DNA of 64,000 bases from Flemingiibacterium sp045644145 (lineage in GTDB: Bacteria; Bacillota; Clostridia; Oscillospirales; CAG-272): contig JAZRGK010000058.1 of assembly GCA_045644145.1 (NCBI GenBank), positions 1 to 64,000 on the forward strand, in the 5' to 3' direction. Of this stretch, positions 36,414 to 45,181 are shown piece by piece. Made by a program: the position numbers and the translations under genes. The notes under the pieces are model-generated. The model had not been told where the DNA came from and did no database searches. It was given only the letters and a program-made list of their open reading frames with translations. Positions within the stretch are counted from its first letter, which is position 1, and the number at the start of each line of letters is the position of its first letter.

Positions 36414-37519
36414 ATGAACATTAAAATAGGTGCGATTATCAAAAAACTTCGCGCAGAAAATAACATCACACAAGAAACGCTTGCCACTGCCATAGGGGTG
36501 ACACCCCAAGCGATATCTCGTTGGGAAGTCGAAGGCGGTTATCCCGACATCGAACTACTGCCTGCACTGGCTGATTTCTTCTCCGTCAGCACTGATGAAC
36601 TTCTCGGGTATAAATTGTCTGAAAGAGAACAGGAACTCGCTGACATGAAAAAGGAGATAGAACGCCTTGCAGAGGTTGGTTCTGTTGAAGAACGAGTAGC
36701 ATATGCAAGAAATGCGTATGCTCATTATCCGAACGATTATGAGATTCGTTATAATCTTGCGGTTTGCCTGTATCATGTATGGGACGAAACCCATGATGAG
36801 GCACTTTTTGCAGAGATTGAATCTCTGCTCAACTCGGTAGCCAATGAATGTAACGATGAGAATATTCGATACGACGCCATCAATACACTTATCATACTGT
36901 ATGGAGAAGTCAAACAACCTGAAAAAGCAAAAGAGTGGGCGAACCGCCTGAGCCCTATGAAATACTGCCGCGAAACGGCGCTTTCGGCGGAATTGGTGAT
37001 GGGAAAACCAAATTCTATATTCAAGATGAAATTGATAAGTTGACTGATGGCCTCGGACTTACTATTCGTAATCTTGTACTAAACGATGATCTTCCTAACG
37101 ATTCGTCCACGTGGGAGAGTAAAATTGAAATGCTCCGTATTTCTAATCAACTGTATTTTATGATTTACGGCAACGATCTGCTTTACCATCATAACAGGCT
37201 TTCCAAGAATCACTGGCTTATCTCTACCTATCAGATAGCTCTGGGCAAAGCGGATGAGGCACTCAAATCCCTTGAAAAAATGTGCGATCATGCCGTAAGT
37301 TATGACATTTCCTATCAGAATGATCACGGCAAGTATTTCACATCCTTCTTGGTTGATACTCAGTTCTATCCCGAAAAAAGCAAAGATTTCCACGAACTCA
37401 CCGGACATACAGATTGCTATCATATGCTGGATCGTTTACAGCATGGTCGATATGACAGTATCCGTCAGGATCCTCGTTTCGTTGCCATTGTTGAAAGATT
37501 GAATCAATACGCAATATGA
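36414..37519 (+). pseudogene. Xre regulator with TPR-like domain, frameshifted
   Basis: The first 70 residues are an Xre HTH (IKKLRAENNITQETLATAIG; VTPQAISRWEVEGGYPD) followed by a helical, TPR-like domain. The first frame stops at 37043, while the adjoining frame continues the helical domain to 37519 (KFYIQDEIDKLTDGLGLTIR onward). The shift lies near 37010-37017, where GGGAAAACCAAA offers homopolymers. Restored, the protein would be about 368 residues. Either it is a recent pseudogene or an assembly error; the rest of both frames is intact. Confidence 0.8.
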
Positions 37520-37577
37520 TTTCTCTTGCCCCGCCTCGCGCGGGGCATTTTTTTGCCTGATACGGCGCAAATATTGT
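37520..37577 (+). repeat. Terminator plus dispersed repeat, copy 5
   Basis: GCCCCGC/GCGGGGC hairpin, T-tract, then GCCTGATACGGCGCAAATAT and TG. Confidence 0.7.
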
Positions 37578-37588
37578 ACGCTGATCTC

Positions 37589-37617
37589 TTGACTTTCATC
37601 TCAATCCATGCTATAAT
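37589..37617 (+). promoter_or_regulatory. Sigma-A promoter of the second GNAT gene
   Basis: TTGACT (37589-37594), 17-bp spacer, TATAAT (37612-37617). The 120-base leader to 37740 holds hairpins CCGAG/CTCGG and TATTG/CAATA ahead of a TTTTATTTTTT run, which might work as an attenuator. Confidence 0.75.
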
Positions 37618-37740
37618 AATAAAAACGAAAACGTCACCGGAGGCAGAACGCCGTAGTGTTCAATTGCCGGATTAGGTGTCCGAGTGAGCTCGGGTTATTG
37701 TGTGTGCAATAGCCGGAGTTTTATTTTTTGGAGGCATATT

Positions 37741-38295
37741 ATGAAAAACACAACCGTAACCCTCGTACCGCTCACAGAAGACGACCGCGAACAGTTCATT
37801 CTCGATAACCAATGGTCGTTCAAATACGGCGCAATGCAGGAATTCGGCGAGCGCGATGACCACATCGACGGCGACGGCGAGATCATCTCCCGCAAAACCA
37901 TCGAGCGCTGCATCGACGATCCGCAGAACGAAACCTACCGCATCATTGTTGACGGCAGAAAGGTCGGCGGCGTGATTTTGAAGATCGACCGCGAGACTAA
38001 CCACAATCACCTCGAGATTCTGTTTACCGCGCCCGAGGAGCACAGCAAAGGCATCGGATACGGCGCGTGGCTGGCAGTAGAAGCACTCCATCCCGAAACG
38101 AAGGTATGGGAAACCTGCACGCCCTATTTCGAGAAGCGCAACATCCATTTTTACGTCAACAAGTGCGGCTTCAAAATCGACCAGTTCTGGTGCGAATATT
38201 TCCAGCCGAGTGAGCTGATGATCGACGATGAGGAGCACGATCCCGACGAAGGTCCGGATGAAATGTTCCGATTTGTGAAGGTGATGAAGCCGTAA
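37741..38295 (+). CDS. GNAT-like acetyltransferase
   Basis: A 184-residue protein with the GNAT fold: LVPLTEDDREQF start, central strands with GRKVGGVILKID, then HNHLEILFTAPEEHSKGIGY, where EEHSKGIGYGAW is the acetyl-CoA loop (x-x-x-x-G-I-G-x-[GA]). Start 37741 follows TTGGAGG. The acidic tail (DDEEHDPDEGPDE) is unusual. Substrate unknown. Confidence 0.82.
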   Translation: MKNTTVTLVPLTEDDREQFILDNQWSFKYGAMQEFGERDDHIDGDGEIISRKTIERCIDDPQNETYRIIVDGRKVGGVILKIDRETNHNHLEILFTAPEEHSKGIGYGAWLAVEALHPETKVWETCTPYFEKRNIHFYVNKCGFKIDQFWCEYFQPSELMIDDEEHDPDEGPDEMFRFVKVMKP

Positions 38296-38388
38296 GTACA
38301 TTCATCTGCCGTGGTGCAAATATTGCCGCCCACACCGCATAAATCCCCCGTTTTGCCGCAAACTAAAAAGAAACGGGAGAGTGGCAAA

Positions 38389-39066
38389 ATGGATATTATT
38401 AAGGTCATACTAACAGCACTTCTATCGGTGGGAGCGCTGTTCATCATCACAAAGATCATGGGACACAAGCAGGTGGCACAGCTTGACTTTTTCGATTACG
38501 TTGGCGGTATCACCATCGGCTCTATTGGCGCGGAGCTTGCGACAGAGCTTGAAGAACCGTGGAAGCCGCTTATCGCGCTCGCGGTCTACGGTCTTGCATC
38601 GGTCGTGCTTACCTTAGCCGCACACAAAATGCCTCGCACACGCAAATATATCAACGGCACACCCACGATTTTGATGAACAATGGCAAGCTTTACCGTGCA
38701 AACCTCAAAAAAGCGAAGCTCGACCTATCCGAGTTTTTGCTTCTCTGCCGCGAACAGGGATATTTCGACCTCGACGAGATACAGACGGCGGTGTTTGAGC
38801 ATAACGGAAAGCTGTCCATACTGCCGAAATCCGCAAACCGCCCTGCAACTCCCGAGGATTTGGGTATTACGGTAAAATCCGCAGAGATCGGCGTGGAGGT
38901 TATTATGGACGGGCGTATAATGGGCGAAAATCTTTCCCGTATGGGACGAAACGAAAGATGGCTCGAAAAACAGCTCAAATCACAAAGGCACAAAAACGCG
39001 AAAGACATCTTTCTCGGCATTTACCGTGCAGATGATGACACCCTTACACTTTATCAAAGCGAATAA
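38389..39066 (+). CDS. YetF/DUF421-family membrane protein
   Basis: A 225-residue protein with three N-terminal TM helices and a cytoplasmic DUF421 domain (GTPTILMNNGKLYRANLKKA; REQGYFDLDEIQTAVFE; ANRPATPEDLG). Members act in the membrane of spore formers, where some contribute to spore germination or stress, but most are uncharacterised. The start at 38389 follows GGGAGAG. A degenerate piece of the dispersed repeat (GTGGTGCAAATATTGCC) lies upstream near 38310-38326. Confidence 0.88.
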   Translation: MDIIKVILTALLSVGALFIITKIMGHKQVAQLDFFDYVGGITIGSIGAELATELEEPWKPLIALAVYGLASVVLTLAAHKMPRTRKYINGTPTILMNNGKLYRANLKKAKLDLSEFLLLCREQGYFDLDEIQTAVFEHNGKLSILPKSANRPATPEDLGITVKSAEIGVEVIMDGRIMGENLSRMGRNERWLEKQLKSQRHKNAKDIFLGIYRADDDTLTLYQSE

Positions 39067-39109
39067 GCCGCGCATATACTGATACTGTACCTGATAAGGA
39101 GGTATCAAT

Positions 39110-39547
39110 ATGCGAAATCACAACTGCGGCAGGCATCCCGAAGTGCGCGACTACGGTGCCGAGCCGTTTGTATTCAATATTAGTCACGCAACTAACATGA
39201 ACCGCAATTTCCGCACCACGCTCTGGACGGGATGTCATATGCAGTTAACGCTCATGTGTATCCCCGTCGGCGGCGAAATCGGCGTTGAAATGCACGAAGA
39301 CGTTGACCAGTTTATCCGCATCGAGAGCGGTCACGCCAAGGTTTATATGGGAAGCTGCCGTCATTCGCTCTGCGAAAAAGCGTGCGTGGACGGGAATTAT
39401 GCAGTTATCATTCCTGCCGGTACGTGGCACAACATCGTCAACGTCGGAAACCGACCGCTGAAGCTGTATTCGCTATACGCGCCGCCCCAGCATCCATACG
39501 GAACGGTGCATCAGACGAAAGCCGACGCCGAGCACGAGGGGCACTGA
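39110..39547 (+). CDS. Cupin-domain protein
   Basis: A 145-residue single cupin. Metal-binding histidine and glutamate motifs are visible: IGVEMHEDVDQFIRIESG (motif 1, G-x-x-x-H-x-[DEH]) and IPAGTWHNIVN (motif 2). The N-terminal NHNCGRHPEV extension with a CGRHPE motif is common in clostridial copies. Such proteins are often small isomerases or sugar-binding proteins. SD AAGGAGG precedes ATG. A GCCGATGAGG-type terminator follows. Confidence 0.85.
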   Translation: MRNHNCGRHPEVRDYGAEPFVFNISHATNMNRNFRTTLWTGCHMQLTLMCIPVGGEIGVEMHEDVDQFIRIESGHAKVYMGSCRHSLCEKACVDGNYAVIIPAGTWHNIVNVGNRPLKLYSLYAPPQHPYGTVHQTKADAEHEGH

Positions 39548-39552
39548 AATAA

Positions 39553-39612
39553 TAATCGCCGATGAGGAATGCAAAACCTCATCGGCGTATTTCTTTGTCT
39601 GCGGCATAAACA
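39553..39612 (+). repeat. Terminator plus dispersed repeat, copy 6 (degenerate)
   Basis: GCCGATGAGG/CCTCATCGGC hairpin, then TATTTCTTTGTCTGCGGCAT and AAACATTT. The next gene on the minus strand ends inside its edge. Confidence 0.65.
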
Positions 39613-39613
39613 T

Positions 39614-39874
39614 TTATCCGCGAAACCTCTCGGCAAGATCAGCGCGGTGCAAGCCTATACTTCCGATCGGCTTGCCGTCCTCTTTCAGACAAACTGCGTA
39701 GGTTTCAGTAGCGCTGAGCACCGTGCGGATGATCTCACGGCTGTTCTCAACACTCGTGTGCGGCTGCCAGCCGGCAGGCGGACCTACCTCGGGATCGCAG
39801 GCATATTTATATAGACCCTGGGCATCATCCTCGCGCCATGGACGGAGAATGAGGCGGCTTGTTTCAAGTGTCAT
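39614..39874 (-). pseudogene. Truncated GNAT acetyltransferase
   Basis: Only 86 residues: TLETSRLILRPWREDDAQGL and CLKEDGKPIGSIGLH are the first half of a RimJ/RimL-type acetyltransferase, normally near 170 residues. The acetyl-CoA-binding half is absent, so it cannot be active alone. SD GGAGG precedes the ATG at 39874. The reading ends at a natural-looking stop beside the dispersed repeat, which suggests the 3' half was lost in a rearrangement there. Confidence 0.7.
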
Positions 39875-39893
39875 TTCACACCTCCACACAGTT

Positions 39894-40436
39894 TTATTTC
39901 ATCATTCCGTAGCCGCCGGCATATTTGCTGACCTCGGACGCAACGACGAAAACATTATTTTGGCAGAGCTTTCGTATTTCTTTGAGCACCGAAAGCGAAT
40001 CACGGCGAGGCAGGATTATAAGGATCATGTTCATCTTATCTGTGGAGCCGTGCCCCTCGAAAACAGTGTATCCGCGGGAGTTCTCGCGGAGATATTCGAT
40101 TATCTTCCCCGTATTCTCGTCATTTGCAATAAGCTGAAGATTCGACGTTCCAAGCGCAATTTTGCCCTCAAGCGTTGAGCCAAGGAACAGACCCGTGGCA
40201 TACCCCAGACAATAAAACGCAAGAAGAAACAAATTGTCGCCGAGTGTTCCTATAATGGTTGAGATGACAAGTCCCCATATCGTGCACTCAATAAAACCAA
40301 GCCCTGCCGCTTTCAGCCGTTGTCCCTTTACCATCATGCAGGTTTTAAGTGACTGAATCGTTATCTCGATTATTTTCGCGGCGCATACGATGAAGCACAC
40401 CGCTGCGGGGTGAATTGATGCCAAAAATTCTGACAT
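39894..40436 (-). CDS. DUF5698/DUF2179 (UPF0316-type) membrane protein
   Basis: A 180-residue protein with three N-terminal TM helices (family signature in VCAAKIIEITIQSLKTCMMV and ECTIWGLVISTI) and a cytoplasmic DUF2179 domain (RGYTVFEGHGSTDKMNMILI; RRDSLSVLKEIRKL). Start 40436 follows AAAGGAGAA. Function unknown; the soluble domain resembles small-ligand-sensing domains. The open frame extends upstream to 40742, but without family features. Confidence 0.88.
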   Translation of the reverse strand: MSEFLASIHPAAVCFIVCAAKIIEITIQSLKTCMMVKGQRLKAAGLGFIECTIWGLVISTIIGTLGDNLFLLAFYCLGYATGLFLGSTLEGKIALGTSNLQLIANDENTGKIIEYLRENSRGYTVFEGHGSTDKMNMILIILPRRDSLSVLKEIRKLCQNNVFVVASEVSKYAGGYGMMK

Positions 40437-40630
40437 GATCGATTCTCCTTTTAAAATCACAGCACTGCTGCTTAATTTATAAATATCTATAGGTACAATT
40501 ATACCATATCTTTTGCCAAATAGCAATAACATGCGAACGCAAATTAGGTTATCGCGAATTTTTTGCATACGGTATAAATCTCCATCTGCCTGCATACACT
40601 GCATTATAAATCCATTTCGCAGGTGAATAC

Positions 40631-41155
40631 ATGAACCGATCAATAAACCTTGCCCAACTTCTCGGCTTCGCCGTAACCTCGCTGGGCGGCACGATACTTC
40701 ATTTCTTATATGACTGGCTCGGCAAGGCGGCAATCGCCGCACCGTTCTCCGGCGTGAACGAATCTACATGGGAGCACATGAAGCTGCTATTTTGGCCTAT
40801 GTTCATCTTCGCCATCGTGCAGAGCTTTTTCTTTAAGGATCGCAAGGAATTTTGGTGCGTCAAGCTGAAAGGCATCACGCTCGGTCTTGGCTTGATTCCC
40901 GTAATCTTTTACACCTACAACGGTGTGATCGGCAAATCGCCGGACTGGATCAACATTGCGATTTTCTTTATCGCGGCTGCGGCTGCGTATATCTATGAAA
41001 CGCGGCAGTTTAACAATGAAACGACAAGATGTAAGTCGCAGAAATTGGCGTTTGCAGTACTCTGCGTGATTGCCGTTATGTTTATCATTTTCACCTTTGC
41101 AACCCCCGAAATTGGTATCTTCAAGGATCCGCTGACGGGAACTTATGGAATATGA
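40631..41155 (+). CDS. DUF6512-family membrane protein
   Basis: A 174-residue protein with about five TM helices. The GVNESTWEHMKLLFWPM stretch after the first helix is the family hallmark. Function unknown. It is divergent from the DUF2179 gene. A long GAAACACCGATGAGG-type terminator follows at 41155-41199. Confidence 0.85.
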   Translation: MNRSINLAQLLGFAVTSLGGTILHFLYDWLGKAAIAAPFSGVNESTWEHMKLLFWPMFIFAIVQSFFFKDRKEFWCVKLKGITLGLGLIPVIFYTYNGVIGKSPDWINIAIFFIAAAAAYIYETRQFNNETTRCKSQKLAFAVLCVIAVMFIIFTFATPEIGIFKDPLTGTYGI

Positions 41156-41199
41156 GAAACACCGATGAGGTTACCTGTAACCCTCATCGGTGTTTCTAT
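41155..41199 (+). terminator. Terminator after the DUF6512 gene
   Basis: A 15-bp stem (GAAACACCGATGAGG with its complement) followed by TATATAA. From 41200 to 41520 I see no gene, only a short GCTTTGCGAAGC hairpin. Confidence 0.7.
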
Positions 41200-41520
41200 A
41201 TAACCGCGCGTATATCTCACTCCGCTTTGCTGCACAGCATATCACCCAACTATGACGTATGGGTGAACAAACAAACTGCTATTTGTTAACGTAGCTTTGC
41301 GAAGCACATATTCCCGAAACGATTACGCCAAATTTTTCCTTATTATAACATTTGTACATAGAAATGGATTGACAGCGAGAATCCCGCAAAAACTGCATAC
41401 AATTTCACATGTCGGAATATACGGGAAACTTCGGATCGTATAAATCTGAACACAAAAAAATCCCCATGATTTCAGGAAATCACGCTTCATTCCGGTAATA
41501 CCGCTATGCACTAAATACCA

Positions 41521-41549
41521 TTGACAAGCTATATATTTCATGGTATAAT
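41521..41549 (+). promoter_or_regulatory. Promoter of the rnf operon
   Basis: TTGACA (41521-41526), 17-bp spacer, TATAAT (41544-41549) preceded by TGG. Consensus strength, as expected for an energy-metabolism operon. Confidence 0.9.
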
Positions 41550-41632
41550 ACCTAAAGATGCGTTTGTGTATTTTATAACAATGATTATATGATCCCAAGG
41601 CTAAAAAATGCCGGAAAGGAATGATAAAAGCA

Positions 41633-42955
41633 ATGTCGTTTTCTTTAAAAGGTATTCGCGTTCCTCACAGAAAAAATACCGCAAATACTGCGGCAGAACG
41701 TATGCCTGCCCCAACATCCGTCACCATCTCTATGTCTATGCACATCGGTGCGCCTGCCGTACCCGTTGTAAAGGTAGGAGATTCAGTTAAAGTCGGAACA
41801 AAAATAGCTGAATCCGGCGGAAATATCTCCACCCCCATCTTTGCCAGCGTTTCTGGCAAAGTAACAAAAATCGCGGACATGCGTTGTTTCCACGGAAATG
41901 TGCCTGCCATAACTATCGAGTCAGACGGCGAAATGGCGGCGGACGAAAATCTCTCAGTTCCCGTAATAAACTCAGCAGAGGACCTTATTCTGGCTGTGCA
42001 CGACAGCGGTGTAGTGGGACTTGGCGGCGCAGGCTTCCCTTCTCATTTCAAGCTTAACGTAGATTCAAGGCGTATAGAGCACCTCATTATCAACTGCGCC
42101 GAATGCGAACCTTATATCACAAGCGACACCCATACCATGATCACCAGAGGTGACGATATGGCGTATGCCCTTGAAGCCATGAAAAAGCATCTTGGCATAA
42201 AGAGCGTAATAATCGGAATCGAATTAGGCAATCCGAAATCCGTAGAATCCATGAAAAAGCTTGCCGCTTCCGTAAGCGATGCAGGATGCGCGGCTAAAGT
42301 AAAGGTGCTTCCCTCGGTATACCCTCAGGGCGGCGAAAAAGTACTCATTTACCATACCACAGGAAAGGTAGTTCCCGTGGGCAAGCTCCCAATTGACGTT
42401 GGATGTGTTGTACTCAACTGCACCACCCTCGCCGTTATCGGAAACTATTTAAAAACCGGTATGCCCCTTGTAGAGAAGTGCGTTACCGTTGACGGCGGCG
42501 CCGTTAAAATGCGAAAAAACGTAATCGTACCCATCGGTACCGCTATCTCTGACGTATTCGACTTCTGCGGGGGACTTACGGATGATCCCGAAAAGGTGAT
42601 CTACGGAGGTCCCATGATGGGTATCACAGTACCGGATGTGAGCGCACCTGTTCTCAAGACCACAAACGCGATTCTTGCGCTTACAAAAAAGGAAGCAAAG
42701 CTTCCGAAAACCACCGCCTGCATCAGATGCGGTGCATGCACCAACAACTGTCCTTTTGGACTTGCTCCGGCCGGTATACTCAGAGCATTTGACCGAAAGG
42801 ATGTGGAAACGCTTGAAAAACTCAGCGTGAACGCTTGTATGGAGTGCGGCTGCTGCAGCTTCGTCTGCCCTGCTAACCGTCCTCTCACACAGACAAACAA
42901 GTTAGCAAAGGTGCTTTTAAAAGAAGCAAAAGCAAAGGAGGCAAACAAGTCATGA
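41633..42955 (+). CDS. rnfC: Rnf complex subunit RnfC
   Basis: A 440-residue peripheral subunit that takes electrons for the Rnf ferredoxin:NAD+ oxidoreductase. It has the RnfC N-terminal barrel-like domain, a flavin/NADH-binding core (GGAGFPSHFKL), an SLBB region, and two 4Fe-4S clusters: CIRCGACTNNCP and CMECGCCSFVCP. I prefer ATG 41633 (MSFSLKGIRVPHRKN) over 41621, which directly abuts the AAAGGA. Its stop overlaps the rnfD start (ATGA). First gene of rnfCDGEAB. Confidence 0.93.
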   Translation: MSFSLKGIRVPHRKNTANTAAERMPAPTSVTISMSMHIGAPAVPVVKVGDSVKVGTKIAESGGNISTPIFASVSGKVTKIADMRCFHGNVPAITIESDGEMAADENLSVPVINSAEDLILAVHDSGVVGLGGAGFPSHFKLNVDSRRIEHLIINCAECEPYITSDTHTMITRGDDMAYALEAMKKHLGIKSVIIGIELGNPKSVESMKKLAASVSDAGCAAKVKVLPSVYPQGGEKVLIYHTTGKVVPVGKLPIDVGCVVLNCTTLAVIGNYLKTGMPLVEKCVTVDGGAVKMRKNVIVPIGTAISDVFDFCGGLTDDPEKVIYGGPMMGITVPDVSAPVLKTTNAILALTKKEAKLPKTTACIRCGACTNNCPFGLAPAGILRAFDRKDVETLEKLSVNACMECGCCSFVCPANRPLTQTNKLAKVLLKEAKAKEANKS

Positions 42956-43887
42956 ACAAATTAAAGATCTCTGTTTCTCCTCATATTCACAGCGGAAACT
43001 CAACACAAGCCATCATGCGTGATGTGATCATCGCGCTCCTGCCGGCGGCTGTGGCAGGTACGGTAATTTTCGGATTACGGGCATTACTTGTAATTGCGGT
43101 GTGCACCGCATCCTGCGTCCTATTTGAGGCTTTATTCAACATTATAACAAAAAAATCACAGACTGTGGGTGACCTGAGCGCCGCCCTCACCGGCTTACTT
43201 TTAGCGCTTAACCTGCCGGCAGGGATTCCGCTCTGGCAGTGTGTTATAGGTTCCGTATTCGCTATCATCATCGTAAAATGTCTTTTCGGCGGAATCGGTG
43301 CAAATCCCGTAAACCCCGCCATTACGGCAAGAGTGTTTATGCTTATATCCTTCGGCGCGGTAGCCGTTCCGTCCTTCCCCACACTTGTAGATACAGCTTC
43401 CGGTGCAACGCCTCTTTCGGTGGCACCGAGCGAGAATCTGCCGCAGGTACGAGATCTTTTCCTCGGACTCCACGGCGGCGCTATCGGCGAAACCTGTGCG
43501 GCGGCGCTTCTCCTTGGTTTCGCTTATCTTCTCATACGCCGCGTGATCTCCTGGCATATTCCCGTTTCATTTGTGAGCACGGTGTTTGTGTTCTCGCTTT
43601 GCATGGAGGGCTTTGATCCTATGACAGCGCTTTCCATGATACTTTCAGGAAGCCTTCTTATCGGCGCAATCTTTATGGCAACGGATTACGTTACCTCGCC
43701 TGCAACTCCATGGGGCAAGATAATCTGCGGACTTGGCGCAGGACTCATTACCGCTCTTATCAGATACTTCGGAACATATCCCGAGGGCGTATCCTTTGCC
43801 ATACTGTTTATGAATATCCTCACACCTTATATCGAATCTTTGACCAAGCATAAAGTGTTCGGTGTGGGCAGAAAGGAACGTGCATAA
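42952..43887 (+). CDS. rnfD: Rnf complex subunit RnfD
   Basis: A 311-residue integral membrane subunit with eight to ten TM helices. The site of covalent FMN attachment appears in DTASGATPLSVAPS (S/T-G-A-T, Thr as acceptor), and NPVNPAITARVF is family-typical. With RnfG it carries electrons through the membrane. Translationally coupled to rnfC; SD AAAGGAGG lies within the end of rnfC. Confidence 0.94.
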   Translation: MNKLKISVSPHIHSGNSTQAIMRDVIIALLPAAVAGTVIFGLRALLVIAVCTASCVLFEALFNIITKKSQTVGDLSAALTGLLLALNLPAGIPLWQCVIGSVFAIIIVKCLFGGIGANPVNPAITARVFMLISFGAVAVPSFPTLVDTASGATPLSVAPSENLPQVRDLFLGLHGGAIGETCAAALLLGFAYLLIRRVISWHIPVSFVSTVFVFSLCMEGFDPMTALSMILSGSLLIGAIFMATDYVTSPATPWGKIICGLGAGLITALIRYFGTYPEGVSFAILFMNILTPYIESLTKHKVFGVGRKERA

Positions 43888-43889
43888 CG

Positions 43890-45068
43890 ATGAAGAAACT
43901 ACTTAAAGATATAATCGTGCCTGTATGTATCTGCGCAGTATTTGCGCTGATCCTTGCACTCACAAACGAAATAACAGCACCTATTATAGAAAAAAATCAG
44001 AATTCCGCAAAGGATGCGGCATTTCTTGAAGTCATGCCAAACGGCGAAGGCTTTGAGCTTCTTGATGTTTCTCCATACGAGCTTCCGAAAACCGTTACGG
44101 AAGCATACCGTGAATCAGACGGCGGATATGTGTTTAAGCTTGAAACCACGGGCTTTGCTCCCGGTCTTGTAATAATGTGCGGCGTAAACCCCGACGGTAC
44201 AATAAGCGGAGCTGTATGCCTTGCTTCAAACGAAACCTGGGGCAAGGAAAAGACCTTCGGCGCACTTGCTGCAGGTAAGAACTCCGAAACTCTTGCGGAT
44301 GTTGAAGCCGGCGCAACCAGCCTTACGGTAAACGCTTACCGCGGCGCACTGGGTGATGCCCTTAATGCGGCGCTTATACTTGACGGCGGCTCTGTGGATC
44401 TGCGCACCGAGGAAGAGATCCTCGCGGATAACCTTAGTGCGGCGCTTCCTGTATCTGAGGGTAAATTCACCAAGCTCTTTATCGTAGAAGAAATCGAGGG
44501 CATTGATGCCGTATACACCGCAGACAACGGCGAAGGCATGGTATTTATTATCGGCGAAGAATTTATAGCCGTTGATAAAGCCGGAAACGTGATTACCGAA
44601 ACCACAGAGGAATTTACTCTTGCGGTGACTGATGCGGCAGTTGTGATAAGCGGAAGTTCCACCGAAGATGTTGATATCTCTGCTTACGAGGGCTTGCCGA
44701 AACAGCTTATATCTGCTAAAAAGACCGCAAGCGGCAACTTTATCATTGAGATAAAGGGCGTTGGCTACGGTATCAAGGGCGGCGACGACTACCACCCTGC
44801 ATCCGGCGAATATATCGTTATCCGTATCGCCATTACGGCAGACGGAAAAGTGCTTGACTGCGTGACCCTCTCCCACGGTGAAACCGCTAACATCGGCGGC
44901 GTTATTGTAGAGGATGCGGACTACTACAGTCAGTTTGTAGGAAAGACCGAGGCTGAATGCGGCGAGGTTGACATTATCGCAGGTGCGACCTACACCACCG
45001 CAGGCTACAGAGAAGCTGTTCTCCGCGCCTTTGAATCGGTAAAAGTCTTTATGGGAGGAACAGCATGA
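43890..45068 (+). CDS. rnfG: Rnf complex subunit RnfG with two FMN-binding-like halves
   Basis: A 392-residue subunit, nearly twice the usual length of about 200. After one TM helix (residues 7-25), the first half ends in EAGATSLTVNAYRGALGDAL, the place of the covalent FMN threonine. A middle stretch follows, and the second half carries GYGIKGGDDYHPASGEYIVI and ends IIAGATYTTAGYREAVLRA. Both GAT motifs keep Thr, so two flavins may be attached by ApbE. This looks like an internal duplication or fusion of an extra FMN_bind domain. Confidence 0.9.
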   Translation: MKKLLKDIIVPVCICAVFALILALTNEITAPIIEKNQNSAKDAAFLEVMPNGEGFELLDVSPYELPKTVTEAYRESDGGYVFKLETTGFAPGLVIMCGVNPDGTISGAVCLASNETWGKEKTFGALAAGKNSETLADVEAGATSLTVNAYRGALGDALNAALILDGGSVDLRTEEEILADNLSAALPVSEGKFTKLFIVEEIEGIDAVYTADNGEGMVFIIGEEFIAVDKAGNVITETTEEFTLAVTDAAVVISGSSTEDVDISAYEGLPKQLISAKKTASGNFIIEIKGVGYGIKGGDDYHPASGEYIVIRIAITADGKVLDCVTLSHGETANIGGVIVEDADYYSQFVGKTEAECGEVDIIAGATYTTAGYREAVLRAFESVKVFMGGTA

Positions 45069-45166
45069 AAAACGTAACATTTTTCATGCCAATAAGTTTT
45101 GCGCCTTTTGCGCCGCCGGCGCAAATTTCCTTGCGGAAAACGTCACAAAACTTTACAACTTTTTGA
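45065..45166 (+). CDS. Possible 33-residue ORF between rnfG and rnfE
   Basis: An ATG at 45065 overlaps the rnfG stop (ATGA), has GGAGGAA at ideal distance, and opens a 33-codon frame (MKNVTFFMPISFAPFAPP...). It does not resemble any protein. A perfect hairpin (TTTGCGCC/GGCGCAAA, 45107-45125) lies inside. It may be a relic of the original rnfE start split by a small insertion rather than a gene. Confidence 0.3.
   Translation: MKNVTFFMPISFAPFAPPAQISLRKTSQNFTTF
45107..45125. repeat. GC-rich hairpin in the rnfG-rnfE gap
   Basis: An 8-bp perfect stem TTTGCGCC/GGCGCAAA with loop GCC in a 113-bp gap of an otherwise tightly spaced operon. It could reduce read-through or shield RNA ends. GGCGCAAAT also occurs in the dispersed repeat of 30-40 kb. 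Confidence 0.6.
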
Positions 45167-45181
45167 AAGGAATGGTCAAGC

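Noticed and set aside
37672..38301. 209-residue minus-strand frame opposite the GNAT gene
   Set aside because: Shadow of a gene with clear acetyl-CoA motif, promoter and SD.
41323..41598. 91-residue minus-strand frame upstream of rnfC
   Set aside because: It overlaps the rnf promoter in antisense and has no SD or recognisable features.
44226..45080. 284-residue minus-strand frame opposite rnfG
   Set aside because: Antisense shadow of a confirmed rnf subunit.
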